From positions 1,817,501-1,881,500 of the forward strand of contig CP022705.1 of assembly GCA_003491285.1 (NCBI GenBank): 64,000 bases of DNA. Direction: 5' to 3'. Below the pieces are notes generated by a model. It was not told the origin of the DNA and did not search any database. It worked only from the letters and a program-made list of their open reading frames with translations. A program made the translations under genes and the position numbers. Source of the DNA: Methanobacterium sp. BRmetb2 (GTDB lineage Archaea > Methanobacteriota > Methanobacteria > Methanobacteriales > Methanobacteriaceae). Shown piece after piece: positions 46,747-55,527 of the stretch. Position 1 is the stretch's first letter. Every line of letters begins with the position of its first letter.

Positions 46747-47523
46747 CTATACATTATCACTTCTTTTCCCTTCCCGGTATTCATGTGAAAATTCTGCATC
46801 ATAAAGCTTGGATGGTACTATTTTACCTGGATCTAGGACATCTCCAACCACAATAATAGCAGTCTTTTTTATACCGGCAGATTTTACTTTAGCTTCAATA
46901 TTTTCCAATGTTCCTTTAACAATAAGTTCATCTTTCCAGGAAGCTTTTTTCACCACGGCAACAGGAGTTTGGGGTAGGTAATGCTTTTTTAAATCTTCCA
47001 TAACTTTTCCAATCATATGCACACCTAAAAATATACACATGGTTGTATTATGTTTGGCTAAACTTGAAATAGACTCTGATGATGGTTTAGGAGTTCTGCC
47101 TTCGGGACGGGTTATTATAACTGTTTGAGATACCTCGGGTAATGTCAACTCACATTCAAGAGCAGATGCAGTTGCAAAAAGGGAACTTACACCAGGTATA
47201 ATATCATATTCAATATTATGCTCTCTTAAAATCTCTATTTGTTCGCCAATAGCGCCGTATATTGACGGATCTCCAGTGTGGACCCTGGCTATAATTTTAG
47301 AATCTTTGACTCCGTTCTTCATAACTTTGATTATTTCAGGCAGGTTCATTGATGCGCTGTTGTAAATTTCTGCATCTCCTTTGACATATTCTAAAATTTC
47401 TTTATTAACAAGTGAACCAGCGTATATTACAATATCTGCCTTTTTTAAAGCATTAAAAGCCTTTAATGTTATAAGTTCAGGGTCCCCCGGCCCAGCGCCC
47501 ATAAATATTACTTTACCTTTCAT
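46747..47523 (-). CDS. cobM/cbiF: Precorrin-4/cobalt-precorrin-4 C11-methyltransferase
   Basis: The enzyme methylates C11 of the corrin ring during cobamide synthesis using SAM. The 258-residue protein begins GKVIFMGAGPGDPELITLKA and has ADIVIYAGSLVNKEIL, RVHTGDPSIYGAIGEQI and DIIPGVSSLFATASALECEL, all diagnostic of CobM/CbiF. The ATG at 47523, preceded by AAAGTGA, gives the family start; an ATG at 47568 would add 15 residues. It is downstream of a DUF166 gene on the same strand. Confidence 0.93.
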   Translation of the reverse strand: MKGKVIFMGAGPGDPELITLKAFNALKKADIVIYAGSLVNKEILEYVKGDAEIYNSASMNLPEIIKVMKNGVKDSKIIARVHTGDPSIYGAIGEQIEILREHNIEYDIIPGVSSLFATASALECELTLPEVSQTVIITRPEGRTPKPSSESISSLAKHNTTMCIFLGVHMIGKVMEDLKKHYLPQTPVAVVKKASWKDELIVKGTLENIEAKVKSAGIKKTAIIVVGDVLDPGKIVPSKLYDAEFSHEYREGKRSDNV

Positions 47524-47642
47524 ATTTTTCACTTTAAACAGTTTTTTCCTTTCCATTATATTATTCATATATTTTAGATATTCCCTTACCCAATATAAAT
47601 TAGACAGTTTCTACATATTTTTGAGGCTATTTTTATCAAATT

Positions 47643-48551
47643 TTAATCTTTTGATTTTTTTAAGGATAATTTTTTATCTATTATTCCTATTGCACCAAAT
47701 GGGCATTCTTTTATACATAGTTCACAGCATCCGCAGGTTTCAGGATCAACTTCAACCTTTTTATCTTCATTAATAACAATGGTTTTATCCCCAATTTTAA
47801 CTGTGGGGCAGATATCAGTACATACATATTCACAGTCTTCACCCCCCTGACAAATATCCGGATCAACAATAGCCGTTTTAAATGCAAATCCCAATCCATT
47901 TTTCACAGCTTCTTTACTCTTATACCCTGCCAGGTGCATGATAGTGTCTCCTATCACGGGATCAGTATTCATGGAAGCTAAACAGGGAAAATTATGGAAT
48001 TTATCGCCAGTTACAAATTCAGCTTCATCTACAGGTACTCCTACCAGTTTTTCTGCAATGAACCATGTTGAACCACAGGGAGCTCCTCTTATAACCTCTA
48101 CCTTTTTAATCCTGGCATCAAATTCAATTTTCAGGTGGGGTTTCCCAAAAGATTTAGCAAATTTATCCACATATTCATCTCCAACCGGTTTTAGAGAACA
48201 GAATGGTTTGGGAAAAACAACTCTAGCTTCACATAGTCCATCCATTATCTCCTGCTGAAGACCTATGGGGATTTGTTTAGGATCATGTATGGGTATTATG
48301 ATGGATTGGCAATTGGTTTTTGATGCTATAATAGGGATTATCATATTTATATCCCCAAATAGTCCAATAGATAAGATTAAATCACATTCAGGAAGATTTT
48401 CTGGCACATAATCTTCAAATTCATCAATAAATTCAGGTAAATCATCTGGAAATTCGTATAAACCCACGATATTAGACGCTAAACCTCTCTTAGCAATATT
48501 GTTTATGATTCTTGACCCATATTTACCTGAAGTTAATATTAGAATACGCAT
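47643..48551 (-). CDS. DUF166 protein with C-terminal ferredoxin-like cysteines
   Basis: A 302-residue methanogen protein. The DUF166 part begins MRILILTSGKYGSRIINNIA and has VIRGAPCGSTWFIAEKLVG and FHNFPCLASMNTDPVIGDTI. The C-terminal 60 residues contain CQGGEDCEYVCTDICP and CGCCELCIKECPFGAIG, enough cysteines for two 4Fe-4S clusters. DUF166 resembles a thymidylate-synthase-like fold but its reaction is not known. The fusion suggests an electron-transfer or methyl-transfer reaction. It is upstream of cobM/cbiF. Confidence 0.82.
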   Translation of the reverse strand: MRILILTSGKYGSRIINNIAKRGLASNIVGLYEFPDDLPEFIDEFEDYVPENLPECDLILSIGLFGDINMIIPIIASKTNCQSIIIPIHDPKQIPIGLQQEIMDGLCEARVVFPKPFCSLKPVGDEYVDKFAKSFGKPHLKIEFDARIKKVEVIRGAPCGSTWFIAEKLVGVPVDEAEFVTGDKFHNFPCLASMNTDPVIGDTIMHLAGYKSKEAVKNGLGFAFKTAIVDPDICQGGEDCEYVCTDICPTVKIGDKTIVINEDKKVEVDPETCGCCELCIKECPFGAIGIIDKKLSLKKSKD

Positions 48552-48668
48552 CCATTTATCTCCGATTATTTAGTTGGCATTTTCATTAATAAATTTTTAT
48601 CTCTCGCTTTTGAAAATTTGGCTTTTTGAGAATTTCTATAAAATTTTAATTAATCCAGGATTAATTAT

Positions 48669-48920
48669 TTACAAAAAAGGCCTGTAAAATAAGAAATATG
48701 ATATTACCATTAAAATTATGGCAAAGATTACTGCAATGATAGTGAATGATTTATTTGTTCCAAAAATAATTGGAATAGGTCCAATCATTATTACTCCACC
48801 GGCTTTAACAGTTTCATCTTTAGAATTAGTACTCTGCAGAGCCGTTCCAACAAATATTAAAATCATCCCTATGAAAATTACCACCACTCCGGCAATTACC
48901 AGTGTCCCGGCTTTAATCAT
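48669..48920 (-). CDS. TIGR00304 family small membrane protein
   Basis: An 83-residue protein with two helices, VIAGVVVIFIGMILIFVGTA and FTIIAVIFAIILMVISYFLF, separated by a loop with KAGGVIMIGPIPIIFGTNKS. That loop is the hallmark of the archaeal TIGR00304/DUF131 family, function unknown. It overlaps the end of the upstream 165-residue gene by eight bases, showing coupled translation. Confidence 0.82.
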   Translation of the reverse strand: MIKAGTLVIAGVVVIFIGMILIFVGTALQSTNSKDETVKAGGVIMIGPIPIIFGTNKSFTIIAVIFAIILMVISYFLFYRPFL

Positions 48921-49410
48921 GTTCTACCCTTAAACGATATTCAACATTATCTTCTTTTTCCCGTATTTCTATGAGTTCAATTGTTACCATATCCATTAAT
49001 ATTTCATCTAATTTATCTTTAGCACAAAATTCACTTGAATTATCGCAGTTAATAATACATGGACATTTTAAAGAAGCTGCTATTTCTTTTTTTCCTAACC
49101 AATCATCAGATTTACTTAAAATATCATATATGTTTAGATAAGATACTAATTCTGCTTTTTTTTCAGATTCTATTTTAGTTTTAGAAATATTTCCTTTTAT
49201 TTTTTCAGCCATTTTATTTACATTTTCAATTTCTTCAACTGGTAGCACTAGGGGAGCTGTGATTTCTTCAGATAAAAAGTAAATACCTCTACTAAGCTCT
49301 AAATGATCTTTCTTAAGCACTAATCCGCCTAAATCTTCTACAAGCTCTTTGAAATCATCAAATTTGTATACTCCGCCTTGAAAAATAAGAATTTCATACA
49401 TGGATACCAC
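48913..49410 (-). CDS. Conserved hypothetical protein with CxC motif
   Basis: A 165-residue soluble protein I cannot name. It contains FKELVEDLGGLVLKKDHLEL near the start, a long charged helix in the middle and SLKCPCIINCDNSSEFC, with four cysteines, near residue 125. The C-terminus looks like a winged-helix wing (ELIEIREKEDNVEYRLRVEH). It is coupled to the TIGR00304 gene by an eight-base overlap and preceded 70 bases away by the THUMP gene, forming a small minus-strand operon. Confidence 0.55.
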   Translation of the reverse strand: MVSMYEILIFQGGVYKFDDFKELVEDLGGLVLKKDHLELSRGIYFLSEEITAPLVLPVEEIENVNKMAEKIKGNISKTKIESEKKAELVSYLNIYDILSKSDDWLGKKEIAASLKCPCIINCDNSSEFCAKDKLDEILMDMVTIELIEIREKEDNVEYRLRVEHD

Positions 49411-49479
49411 AATAATTTCCTAACCTATTCTATGATCTTTAATTTAACTTTAAATTTGGATAATCAGAGAAAGAAAATT

Positions 49480-50013
49480 TTAATCCTTTTTTAAAATATC
49501 AGAAGGCTTTGAAACACTTATACCTGTGTTTTCTCCTATAACCTCAATTTGCACCACCCAATCAGGTTTTACAAGGTTTTCTTCAAGATTCAGATTATCT
49601 AGTAATTCATTTGATATAACTTTTATCAATTCATCTTTTGATTCTATATATTTACGCCCTCTTAAATCGCAACGGACAGCAATACTACTGCCTGGTTTTA
49701 TTTTTTGATTGGCTATCTGTAAAGCTTTTTCTTTAATTATATTGCTTCGGGTTCTTACTACTTCATCAATAATTACAATTTTGGAGATAACCGTAGTTGT
49801 AGTTTTTTTTAGTATATCCAGAGCTAATTCAGGATCCATACTTAGATCGATGAGTAATACATTGGGAAATTCTGAATCTTTAATATTCAATGTGGGTTCA
49901 TCTTTTTGGAGTGCTAATTCAATTTCCTCAATTCCAAGTAATTCTTCTCCCACATTGTCATCTTTATGGCCTTTTAAGGTAATTAAAAAGTTAAAATTTT
50001 CTGTTGGTTTCAT
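49480..50013 (-). CDS. THUMP domain RNA-binding protein
   Basis: A 177-residue protein. The C-terminal 110 residues follow the THUMP pattern: TTVISKIVIIDEVVRTR, then KIKPGSSIAVRCDLRGRKYI, ELIKVISNELLDN and WVVQIEVIGENTGISVSKPS. The N-terminal part resembles the NFLD half of Tan1-like proteins (FNFLITLKGHKDDN, then LGIEEIELALQ). In archaea such proteins bind tRNA, e.g. for cytidine acetylation. It is the first gene of a minus-strand unit and divergent from the pilin-like gene. Confidence 0.75.
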   Translation of the reverse strand: MKPTENFNFLITLKGHKDDNVGEELLGIEEIELALQKDEPTLNIKDSEFPNVLLIDLSMDPELALDILKKTTTTVISKIVIIDEVVRTRSNIIKEKALQIANQKIKPGSSIAVRCDLRGRKYIESKDELIKVISNELLDNLNLEENLVKPDWVVQIEVIGENTGISVSKPSDILKKD

Positions 50014-50075
50014 GAGAACACCCTTTTTAATACTCGAACATAGATTTTATATGTCATTTTATCTATTAAATTATT

Positions 50076-50510
50076 ATGGATCAAGTAGGAACTTTTAGCA
50101 TAGATTTCATACTTTCGGTTTTTTTATTTTTTATAATAACTACCAGCGTCCTAAATATAGTGACAGATCGTGTTGAAACAGTTGAAAACACTCAAAAACT
50201 GGCAGATGCGAGAAATTTAGCTGAAGAAATTGCTAGGACGATAGATCTAGTTTATTATGGTGGGAAAGGTCATTCAATCAAAATTAATTTGCCACAAAAA
50301 TTAGGTGATAGTAATTATAAGGTTAAGGTAAATTCATCGGGAGTTTATATAATAATTGATGGAATGATGGGCAAGGCAAACATTGTCCCTAAGAAGTTGA
50401 TTAATGGTGAACCACCCAGTTATTCCCAAATTACATTGTTATCAGGAAGAAGTTATACGGTATGTAATATGGAAGATGAAAATGGTGGTAATTGGATTGT
50501 TATAAATTAA
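50076..50510 (+). CDS. Prepilin-like protein 1
   Basis: A 144-residue protein beginning MDQVGTFSIDFILSVFLFFI, a short N-terminus followed by a hydrophobic helix. GTFSIDF lines up with the GQISIEF of the next gene, the class III (EppA-processed) prepilin signature, with D for E. The rest is a beta-rich domain (YKVKVNSSGVYIIIDGMMGK). TATA-like ATTTTATATG lies about 25-30 bases before the ATG with no ribosome binding site, so it may be leaderless. It is likely a minor pilin or pseudopilin. Confidence 0.65.
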   Translation: MDQVGTFSIDFILSVFLFFIITTSVLNIVTDRVETVENTQKLADARNLAEEIARTIDLVYYGGKGHSIKINLPQKLGDSNYKVKVNSSGVYIIIDGMMGKANIVPKKLINGEPPSYSQITLLSGRSYTVCNMEDENGGNWIVIN

Positions 50511-50619
50511 TATAATAACAAAAGCACATTTTTCTTTAAATATTGATTATATATTTTATAATTCTTTTCATCGATTATTAGAATATTAAACTCTATTAAT
50601 TAAAAATAGGAGACTATTT

Positions 50620-51117
50620 ATGGATTTAAAAGGACAGATATCAATAGAATTCATGTTTTTAGTTGGATTTGCTGTAACTATTACTCTGCTTGTATTTTCC
50701 TATGCATTAGATGCAAATGAGTTGAATATAGCAATGACTGCTGCAAGAAGCGGTGCTCTTGAAGGGACAAATATCAATTCTTTTGCTGTTTACTCCGAAA
50801 TAACATTTAAAGAGTATGAAATTGAGAAACCACGGTTGTTATACACTTCCAATATTAAGATTGTTAAAATTGACTATAAAAATCAGGGTTTTAGTAATGT
50901 TTATAAAAAGACTAAAATCATGTTAATAATATATGCATCCACTCCTATGCTTAGCAGTTATGCTGATAAGAACTCTCTTGGAGATAGAATAAATTATAAT
51001 ACAAGAAAAAGCATCACAGATTCTTTTAAAACCCATAATTTGACTAATGCCCTGTATAATCCGGCATTCTCAAACAATTATGTGTTCACCACTGCCGATG
51101 TAAAATGGGTATATTGA
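50620..51117 (+). CDS. Prepilin-like protein 2 (class III signal peptide)
   Basis: A 165-residue protein starting MDLKGQISIEFMFLVGFAVT. KGQISIEF is a textbook archaeal class III signal peptide: cleavage by the EppA peptidase after G5 would leave Q1 and E5 at the start of the pilin helix. The body contains YTSNIKIVKIDYKNQGFSNV and a C-terminal region ending in VKWVY. AGGAGAC precedes the ATG. Together with the preceding gene it forms a small pilin-like pair upstream of the GTPase cluster. Confidence 0.75.
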   Translation: MDLKGQISIEFMFLVGFAVTITLLVFSYALDANELNIAMTAARSGALEGTNINSFAVYSEITFKEYEIEKPRLLYTSNIKIVKIDYKNQGFSNVYKKTKIMLIIYASTPMLSSYADKNSLGDRINYNTRKSITDSFKTHNLTNALYNPAFSNNYVFTTADVKWVY

Positions 51118-51264
51118 TCTCAGAGTAGATGTTAAAGGGATATAGTTTATTTGTTAAAAAATATAAAAATAGTAAAGAATAGGGACAATAACACTATATT
51201 TATAGTAGGAATAAGGGGAATAATATCATAGTCTTTAATTATTTAAAAAATCAGATTTACATTA

Positions 51265-51951
51265 ATGTCTAATATAAGGAATAGGGTGAGGGCTGATATC
51301 ATGGCTTATAATATGGGTATTCCAAAAATTTCAAGTGACATCCCGCCAGGAACCAATATTTTAATTTCTGGAGATTTATTTTCAGGTAAGGACGTATTTT
51401 CCAAAAAATTTGTCACTGAAGGACTATCTGATGGGGAAGCATGTATCTACATTTCAACTAATGAATCTGCTGAAAAAATATTAGATGACTTAACCGGTTT
51501 AAACCTGGAAAATTTAAGCATAATTGACTGTGTATCTAGTAGATTTGGTGCTACGGTGGAATTGCCTTTTTCAGAGCAGATTCGCTATGTTGAAAGCCCG
51601 GTTGATCTTACCATGATGATGGTTGCTACAAATGAATTCATGGATTTATACACAAATAACAGAAATATTAGAAAAATCCGCATAGTACTCGATTCTATTT
51701 CAACATTACTAATGTATTCCAGTCTTAGAACTATTTTTAAATTCTTGCACGTTCTTACCACCCGTGTAAAAACCGTAGGAGCGGTTTGTTTGGTATTAAT
51801 GGAAGAAGGTGCTCATGACGAAATTGAAATAAAAACTATTCAGCAGTTAATGCATGGCCTTATTTCTTTAAATGGTGGAGACTTAACAATTAAAGGATTT
51901 ACAAACCTGCAAATGAAATATAAAATAGAAGATGGGGATATAATTATATAA
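51265..51951 (+). CDS. RecA/KaiC-like ATPase with altered Walker A
   Basis: A 228-residue RAD55/KaiC/FlaH-like protein. The loop where Walker A should be reads ISGDLFSGKDVFSKKFV, with GKD in place of GKT/S. KIRIVLDSISTLLMYS is the Walker B, and the C-terminal strands resemble the two paralogs farther along the cluster (GFTNLQMKYKIEDGDIII). A short N-terminal extension precedes the core. Its weaker P-loop suggests regulatory ATP binding rather than turnover. It begins the cluster of signalling ATPases, 148 bases after the second pilin gene. Confidence 0.75.
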   Translation: MSNIRNRVRADIMAYNMGIPKISSDIPPGTNILISGDLFSGKDVFSKKFVTEGLSDGEACIYISTNESAEKILDDLTGLNLENLSIIDCVSSRFGATVELPFSEQIRYVESPVDLTMMMVATNEFMDLYTNNRNIRKIRIVLDSISTLLMYSSLRTIFKFLHVLTTRVKTVGAVCLVLMEEGAHDEIEIKTIQQLMHGLISLNGGDLTIKGFTNLQMKYKIEDGDIII

Positions 51952-52421
51952 AATTTTGTTAAATCAGTTTTTCATTAAAATTTACATTAATTCTTAAATA
52001 ATTATTTTGCATAGTATAATATTTAAAATCCGTAATCTATCTGGAGGATGATACAACTTATTTAAGTCTTCTATTACTTAACTATTTTTTTAATGTTAAT
52101 AGGAGCATTGTTGATTGTTTACTATTCTGCGGGCCTTTTCAAACAAAGAAGTAAAAAATATAAAGACATTCAAGTTGAGTTCCAGTTGTGTTAATGTTTT
52201 GTTAAGATACTGGGGAATTGTTGTTGCAGTACTCCCCTGCATTTATTATTTCAACATTTAATAGGTTAGCAAGCAATATTATGACCATTATTTGATTTTT
52301 ATCTTTTATAGAATATTTAATATAATTAGATTAGACAATTATTGAATAGATGAAAAGCATGAAAAGTCACAATAGAATCTGTTTTATATATGAGCCAATA
52401 AAATAATAACTAGGTGAGGGA
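51952..52421. other. Intergenic with remnant and promoter of the Roadblock operon
   Basis: About 470 bases. The middle holds a broken hydrophobic frame, listed separately. TTTTATATAT at 52382-52391 is a TATA box for the next operon and AGGTGAGGGA at 52412-52421 is the ribosome binding site. Confidence 0.45.
52048..52261 (+). pseudogene. Possible frameshifted small membrane protein
   Basis: One frame reads MIQLI, a stop, then VFYYLTIFLMLIGALLIVYY and SAGLFKQRSKKYKDIQVEFQ before a stop. The next frame continues with CVNVLLRYWGIVVAVLPCIY before ending. A single-base shift would join these into one two-helix membrane protein. It may be a decayed gene or an error in the sequence. Confidence 0.3.
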
Positions 52422-52799
52422 ATGACAAAAACAAAGAAAGAAAAGCTTGATGATGAATTAACAGGCCTTACGCAAGTGGGGCAGATTAAAGCATCAGGAA
52501 TAGTTTCTAAGGAAGGTCTTTTGATTAATTCAAGAACTCCACCGGATGTAGATGCAAGGATATTTTCTGCACTTTGTTCAACGATTATGGGGGCTGCAGA
52601 GGCAGCATCGGGACAGATGAACACGGGATCAGTTAGTGAAATTTCAGTAAAGACAGAAAAAGGCACCATAGTATTGATTCCAGCTGGTGAAAAAGCTATT
52701 TTAACGGCTTTAACAGAACCAGATGCACAACTTGGTTTAATACTATTTGAGATGGAATCAAGAGCTAATCAGGTTGATAATATTCTCAAGGAGATGTAA
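52422..52799 (+). CDS. Roadblock/LC7 domain protein (MglB-like)
   Basis: A 125-residue protein with the Roadblock/LC7 fold. The core reads VGQIKASGIVSKEGLLINSR, then FSALCSTIMGAAEAASGQMN and EKGTIVLIPAGEKAILTALT, and a C-terminal helix ending in NILKEM. Roadblock proteins such as bacterial MglB dimerise and act on Ras-like GTPases. The GTPase-fusion gene starts three bases after its stop, so the two products probably form a switch. GGTGAG precedes the ATG. It is the first gene of the tight operon. Confidence 0.88.
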   Translation: MTKTKKEKLDDELTGLTQVGQIKASGIVSKEGLLINSRTPPDVDARIFSALCSTIMGAAEAASGQMNTGSVSEISVKTEKGTIVLIPAGEKAILTALTEPDAQLGLILFEMESRANQVDNILKEM

Positions 52800-52802
52800 T
52801 CC

Positions 52803-53978
52803 ATGAAAAAAACTCATATTCCTAAATTAGACGATTTGTTAGGAGGCGGAGTTCCTGAAGGATCATCTATAATGTTTTGTGCATATCCTGGAGTGGATTG
52901 TGAGGCGTTTGGTTACCAAATGTTAAATGGTCACCTACTCGAAGGTGAAAAGGGATTTATTTTCACGAATGTTGCAGAACCAGATAGTGTAATATACGAA
53001 TTTGATTCTTATGGATGGGACATTGTATCTTCAATTGAAAAAGATAAAGTTTTCTTTGTGGATGGAAGCTCAAGTTTTATAGGTGCTCCTTCCAAAGGTA
53101 AATATTCTCTTACAGATTATTCAGAAACGGAAAATACAATTTTACAAGCTATAAATGATATTCCTAATGGTATAGGTGTTATTAACAATCTTTCAACAAT
53201 AATTGATTATCTGGGCAATGGCGACGCAATAAAAATTGTAAAAAAATGGAATGAAAAAGCAAAAGAAAACAATACCATATTAGTTTATGTTTTTACTGAA
53301 TGGGATTATGAAAAATCCTTGATAAAAGAATTAAAAAGTAATGTGGATTGTGTTGTGGAATTAACAACTATAGAGGAAAGGGTAATTGTTGGTCAGGGTT
53401 TTATGGTGGCCAGTGCATCTTGGACTGATCCAGTGGATACCATGATCTTATTTTTTATAGTTCAGCCTGGCGGTGTAAAAATATACATACCAAAAATATT
53501 AGTCACAGGTCCATATAACGCCGGAAAATCAAGTTTTGTTAAGGCAATTTCTTCTAAATCTGTTTCAGTCGATAGAAAGGCTGTTGGGGCATTCCCTACT
53601 ACTATTGCTATGGATATAGGTCACTTAGATTACAAAGGATTTTTTGCAGATATATTCGGCACACCTGGCCAGGAACGTTTTGATTTAATATTGGATGTTT
53701 TATCAAGAGAAGCTGTGGGGGCTTTTATAATCATTGATTCTACTGCTCCACAAACATTTGCTCGGGCCAAGGAGATGATTCGAAAAACGAGGGCAGAGGC
53801 TATTCCTAAAATAATTGTTGCAAATAAACAGGATCTTGATGGTGCACTCTCCCCAGATGAAATAAGAGAAAAAATGAAATTAAGTAAAGATATTCCTATA
53901 ATACCTGCAGTAATTCCTGAGGAAAAAGGAACCCAGGAATCTTTAGATGCTCTTTTAAAACTTTTATATGGTGATTAA
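52803..53978 (+). CDS. RecA-like domain fused to MglA/Ras-like GTPase
   Basis: A 391-residue fusion. Residues 1-220 resemble RAD55/KaiC ATPases (IPKLDDLLGGGVPEGSSIMF), but the P-loop position reads CAYPGVDCEAFG with no lysine, so ATP binding is likely lost. Residues about 228-391 are a small GTPase: G1 GPYNAGKSSF at 236, switch-I threonines in FPTTIAMD, G3 DIFGTPGQERF near 282, G4 NKQD at 341. The DxxG and GQE order is Ras/MglA-like. It lies between the Roadblock gene and two RecA-like ATPases, so it probably links GTP state to them. Confidence 0.87.
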   Translation: MKKTHIPKLDDLLGGGVPEGSSIMFCAYPGVDCEAFGYQMLNGHLLEGEKGFIFTNVAEPDSVIYEFDSYGWDIVSSIEKDKVFFVDGSSSFIGAPSKGKYSLTDYSETENTILQAINDIPNGIGVINNLSTIIDYLGNGDAIKIVKKWNEKAKENNTILVYVFTEWDYEKSLIKELKSNVDCVVELTTIEERVIVGQGFMVASASWTDPVDTMILFFIVQPGGVKIYIPKILVTGPYNAGKSSFVKAISSKSVSVDRKAVGAFPTTIAMDIGHLDYKGFFADIFGTPGQERFDLILDVLSREAVGAFIIIDSTAPQTFARAKEMIRKTRAEAIPKIIVANKQDLDGALSPDEIREKMKLSKDIPIIPAVIPEEKGTQESLDALLKLLYGD

Positions 53979-53979
53979 T

Positions 53980-54687
53980 TTGATTTTGAGGATAGAATCT
54001 GGAATACCTGGTTTGGATCAGGTTATGGCTGATAATAAAACAGGTCTGGGAGGGATTCCTGAGAATACTGCAACTCTCGTATACGGACCTCCTAAAGTAG
54101 GCAAATCCATATTTTGTTATCAATTTATGCATGGCGGCTTATCCTTAGATGAACCATGTCTTTATGTGTTGACAGATTACGGCATAAAACAATTACAGCA
54201 AAATATATTAGATTTTAGTTGGAAATTAGATGATTATATCGAAAATGACATGTTGTACATTGTAGATGCAATTTCCAGCATATCGGGCACTAAAATTATG
54301 AATACTGAGAATTTTTCTTCATCTTCAGTTCATAATCCCACGGATATAATGGTTAAACTGGGAGTGGGAACACGTTATATGGCGCAGAAATCACCAAGAT
54401 TCAGGTCAATCTTGGATTCATTAACTACTCTCTTTGCATTCAATCAAGAAATGTTGATAGTTCGAGTTTTAACTGCCTACATAATGCGTATAAGAGAAGC
54501 CGGTGGCACCGCAGTTATCACGTACACTGAGGGTTCTGCTGATATTAAAGTGGAAACAATGTTAAAAGCAGTGGTGGATAACGTAATAAAACTTGATGGA
54601 GAATATATAACCATAGAAGCTATGGTAGGATCCGGACAAAAGAAAACTCCCTACAAAATAACCGATGAAGGAATAATTCTTGAATAA
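53980..54687 (+). CDS. KaiC/FlaH-like RecA-superfamily ATPase, paralog A
   Basis: A 235-residue ATPase with an intact Walker A, VYGPPKVGKSIFCYQFM, and Walker B RSILDSLTTLFAF. After the start come the family patterns RIESGIPGLDQVM and GLGGIPENTATL, and at the end KITDEGIILE. The TTG at 53980 follows GGTGAT and gives an N-terminus aligned with paralog B; an ATG at 53968 is an alternative overlapping the GTPase gene. FlaH-type proteins of this family drive archaellum assembly, and others act in signalling. No archaellum motor ATPase gene is nearby. Confidence 0.85.
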   Translation: MILRIESGIPGLDQVMADNKTGLGGIPENTATLVYGPPKVGKSIFCYQFMHGGLSLDEPCLYVLTDYGIKQLQQNILDFSWKLDDYIENDMLYIVDAISSISGTKIMNTENFSSSSVHNPTDIMVKLGVGTRYMAQKSPRFRSILDSLTTLFAFNQEMLIVRVLTAYIMRIREAGGTAVITYTEGSADIKVETMLKAVVDNVIKLDGEYITIEAMVGSGQKKTPYKITDEGIILE

Positions 54688-54702
54688 TTATTATGGGATG
54701 TG

Positions 54703-55422
54703 ATGAACATGATTCCCCTTGTTGAAACAGGAATTCCTGGATTTGAAAAATTAATTCAAGATGAGTATACTGGTTTGGGAGGAATTCCTGAAAATACTAC
54801 CACTCTAATTTATGGCCCTCCTAATGTGGGTAAATCCATTTTCTGTTATCAATTTATGTATAATGGTCTATTAAAAAATGAACCATGTCTTTATGTTACT
54901 GCTGATTATGGAATGAAACAACTTCAACAAAGGACAATGGATTTTGATTGGTTCTTACAGAATTACATCACAGATGAAATGTTATATATTATTGATGCTC
55001 TTTCTAATTTTTCTGGTGCAAAAATAGCTGATACCAATACTTATAAATTAACTGCAGTCCACAACCCTACAGATTTAATGGTTAAAGTGGGTATAGGTAC
55101 TAGATTTGTTTTTCAAAAATCTTCCAAATTTAGATCAGTTTTTGATTCACTTACCATCCCTTTTGCATTTAATCCGGATAGATTAGTACTGCGAATTTTA
55201 AAAGCGTATGTTAAAAGGGTTAAAGAAGCAAGAGGCATTGCAATTATAACCCACACTGAAGGTTCCGTAGATCAAGATATAGAAAATTCACTCAAAGACA
55301 TTGTGGATAATGTGTTCAAAATGGATGGAAACACAATCTTATCAGAAAAATTAATGGATTATAGAAACTTTGAATCCAGTTACAAAATAACTGATAAAGG
55401 AATTATTATAGGGATGGACTGA
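54703..55422 (+). CDS. KaiC/FlaH-like RecA-superfamily ATPase, paralog B
   Basis: A 239-residue paralog of the preceding gene; by eye more than half of the positions are identical. Walker A is IYGPPNVGKSIFCYQFM and Walker B is RSVFDSLTIPFAF. Shared blocks include GLGGIPENT, EPCLYV, HNPTD and the YKITDKGIII end. It starts about 15 bases after paralog A stops, the exact ATG among 54703 and 54709 being uncertain. Two such copies may form a hetero-oligomeric ring. It ends the tight part of the operon. Confidence 0.85.
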   Translation: MNMIPLVETGIPGFEKLIQDEYTGLGGIPENTTTLIYGPPNVGKSIFCYQFMYNGLLKNEPCLYVTADYGMKQLQQRTMDFDWFLQNYITDEMLYIIDALSNFSGAKIADTNTYKLTAVHNPTDLMVKVGIGTRFVFQKSSKFRSVFDSLTIPFAFNPDRLVLRILKAYVKRVKEARGIAIITHTEGSVDQDIENSLKDIVDNVFKMDGNTILSEKLMDYRNFESSYKITDKGIIIGMD

Positions 55423-55527
55423 TTTATATAAATAAAAAAAAGAATAAATCTTGAAGAGTTATTACATCTAAGTTGCTACTGAAAAAATCAAGTTACTATT
55501 ATAAAAAATTATAATATGAGGATATAA

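Noticed and set aside
50076..51951. Interpreting the pilin and ATPase genes as an archaellum operon
   Set aside because: No FlaI-type secretion ATPase, FlaJ-type membrane platform or multiple archaellin genes are present, so the archaellum label is not justified.
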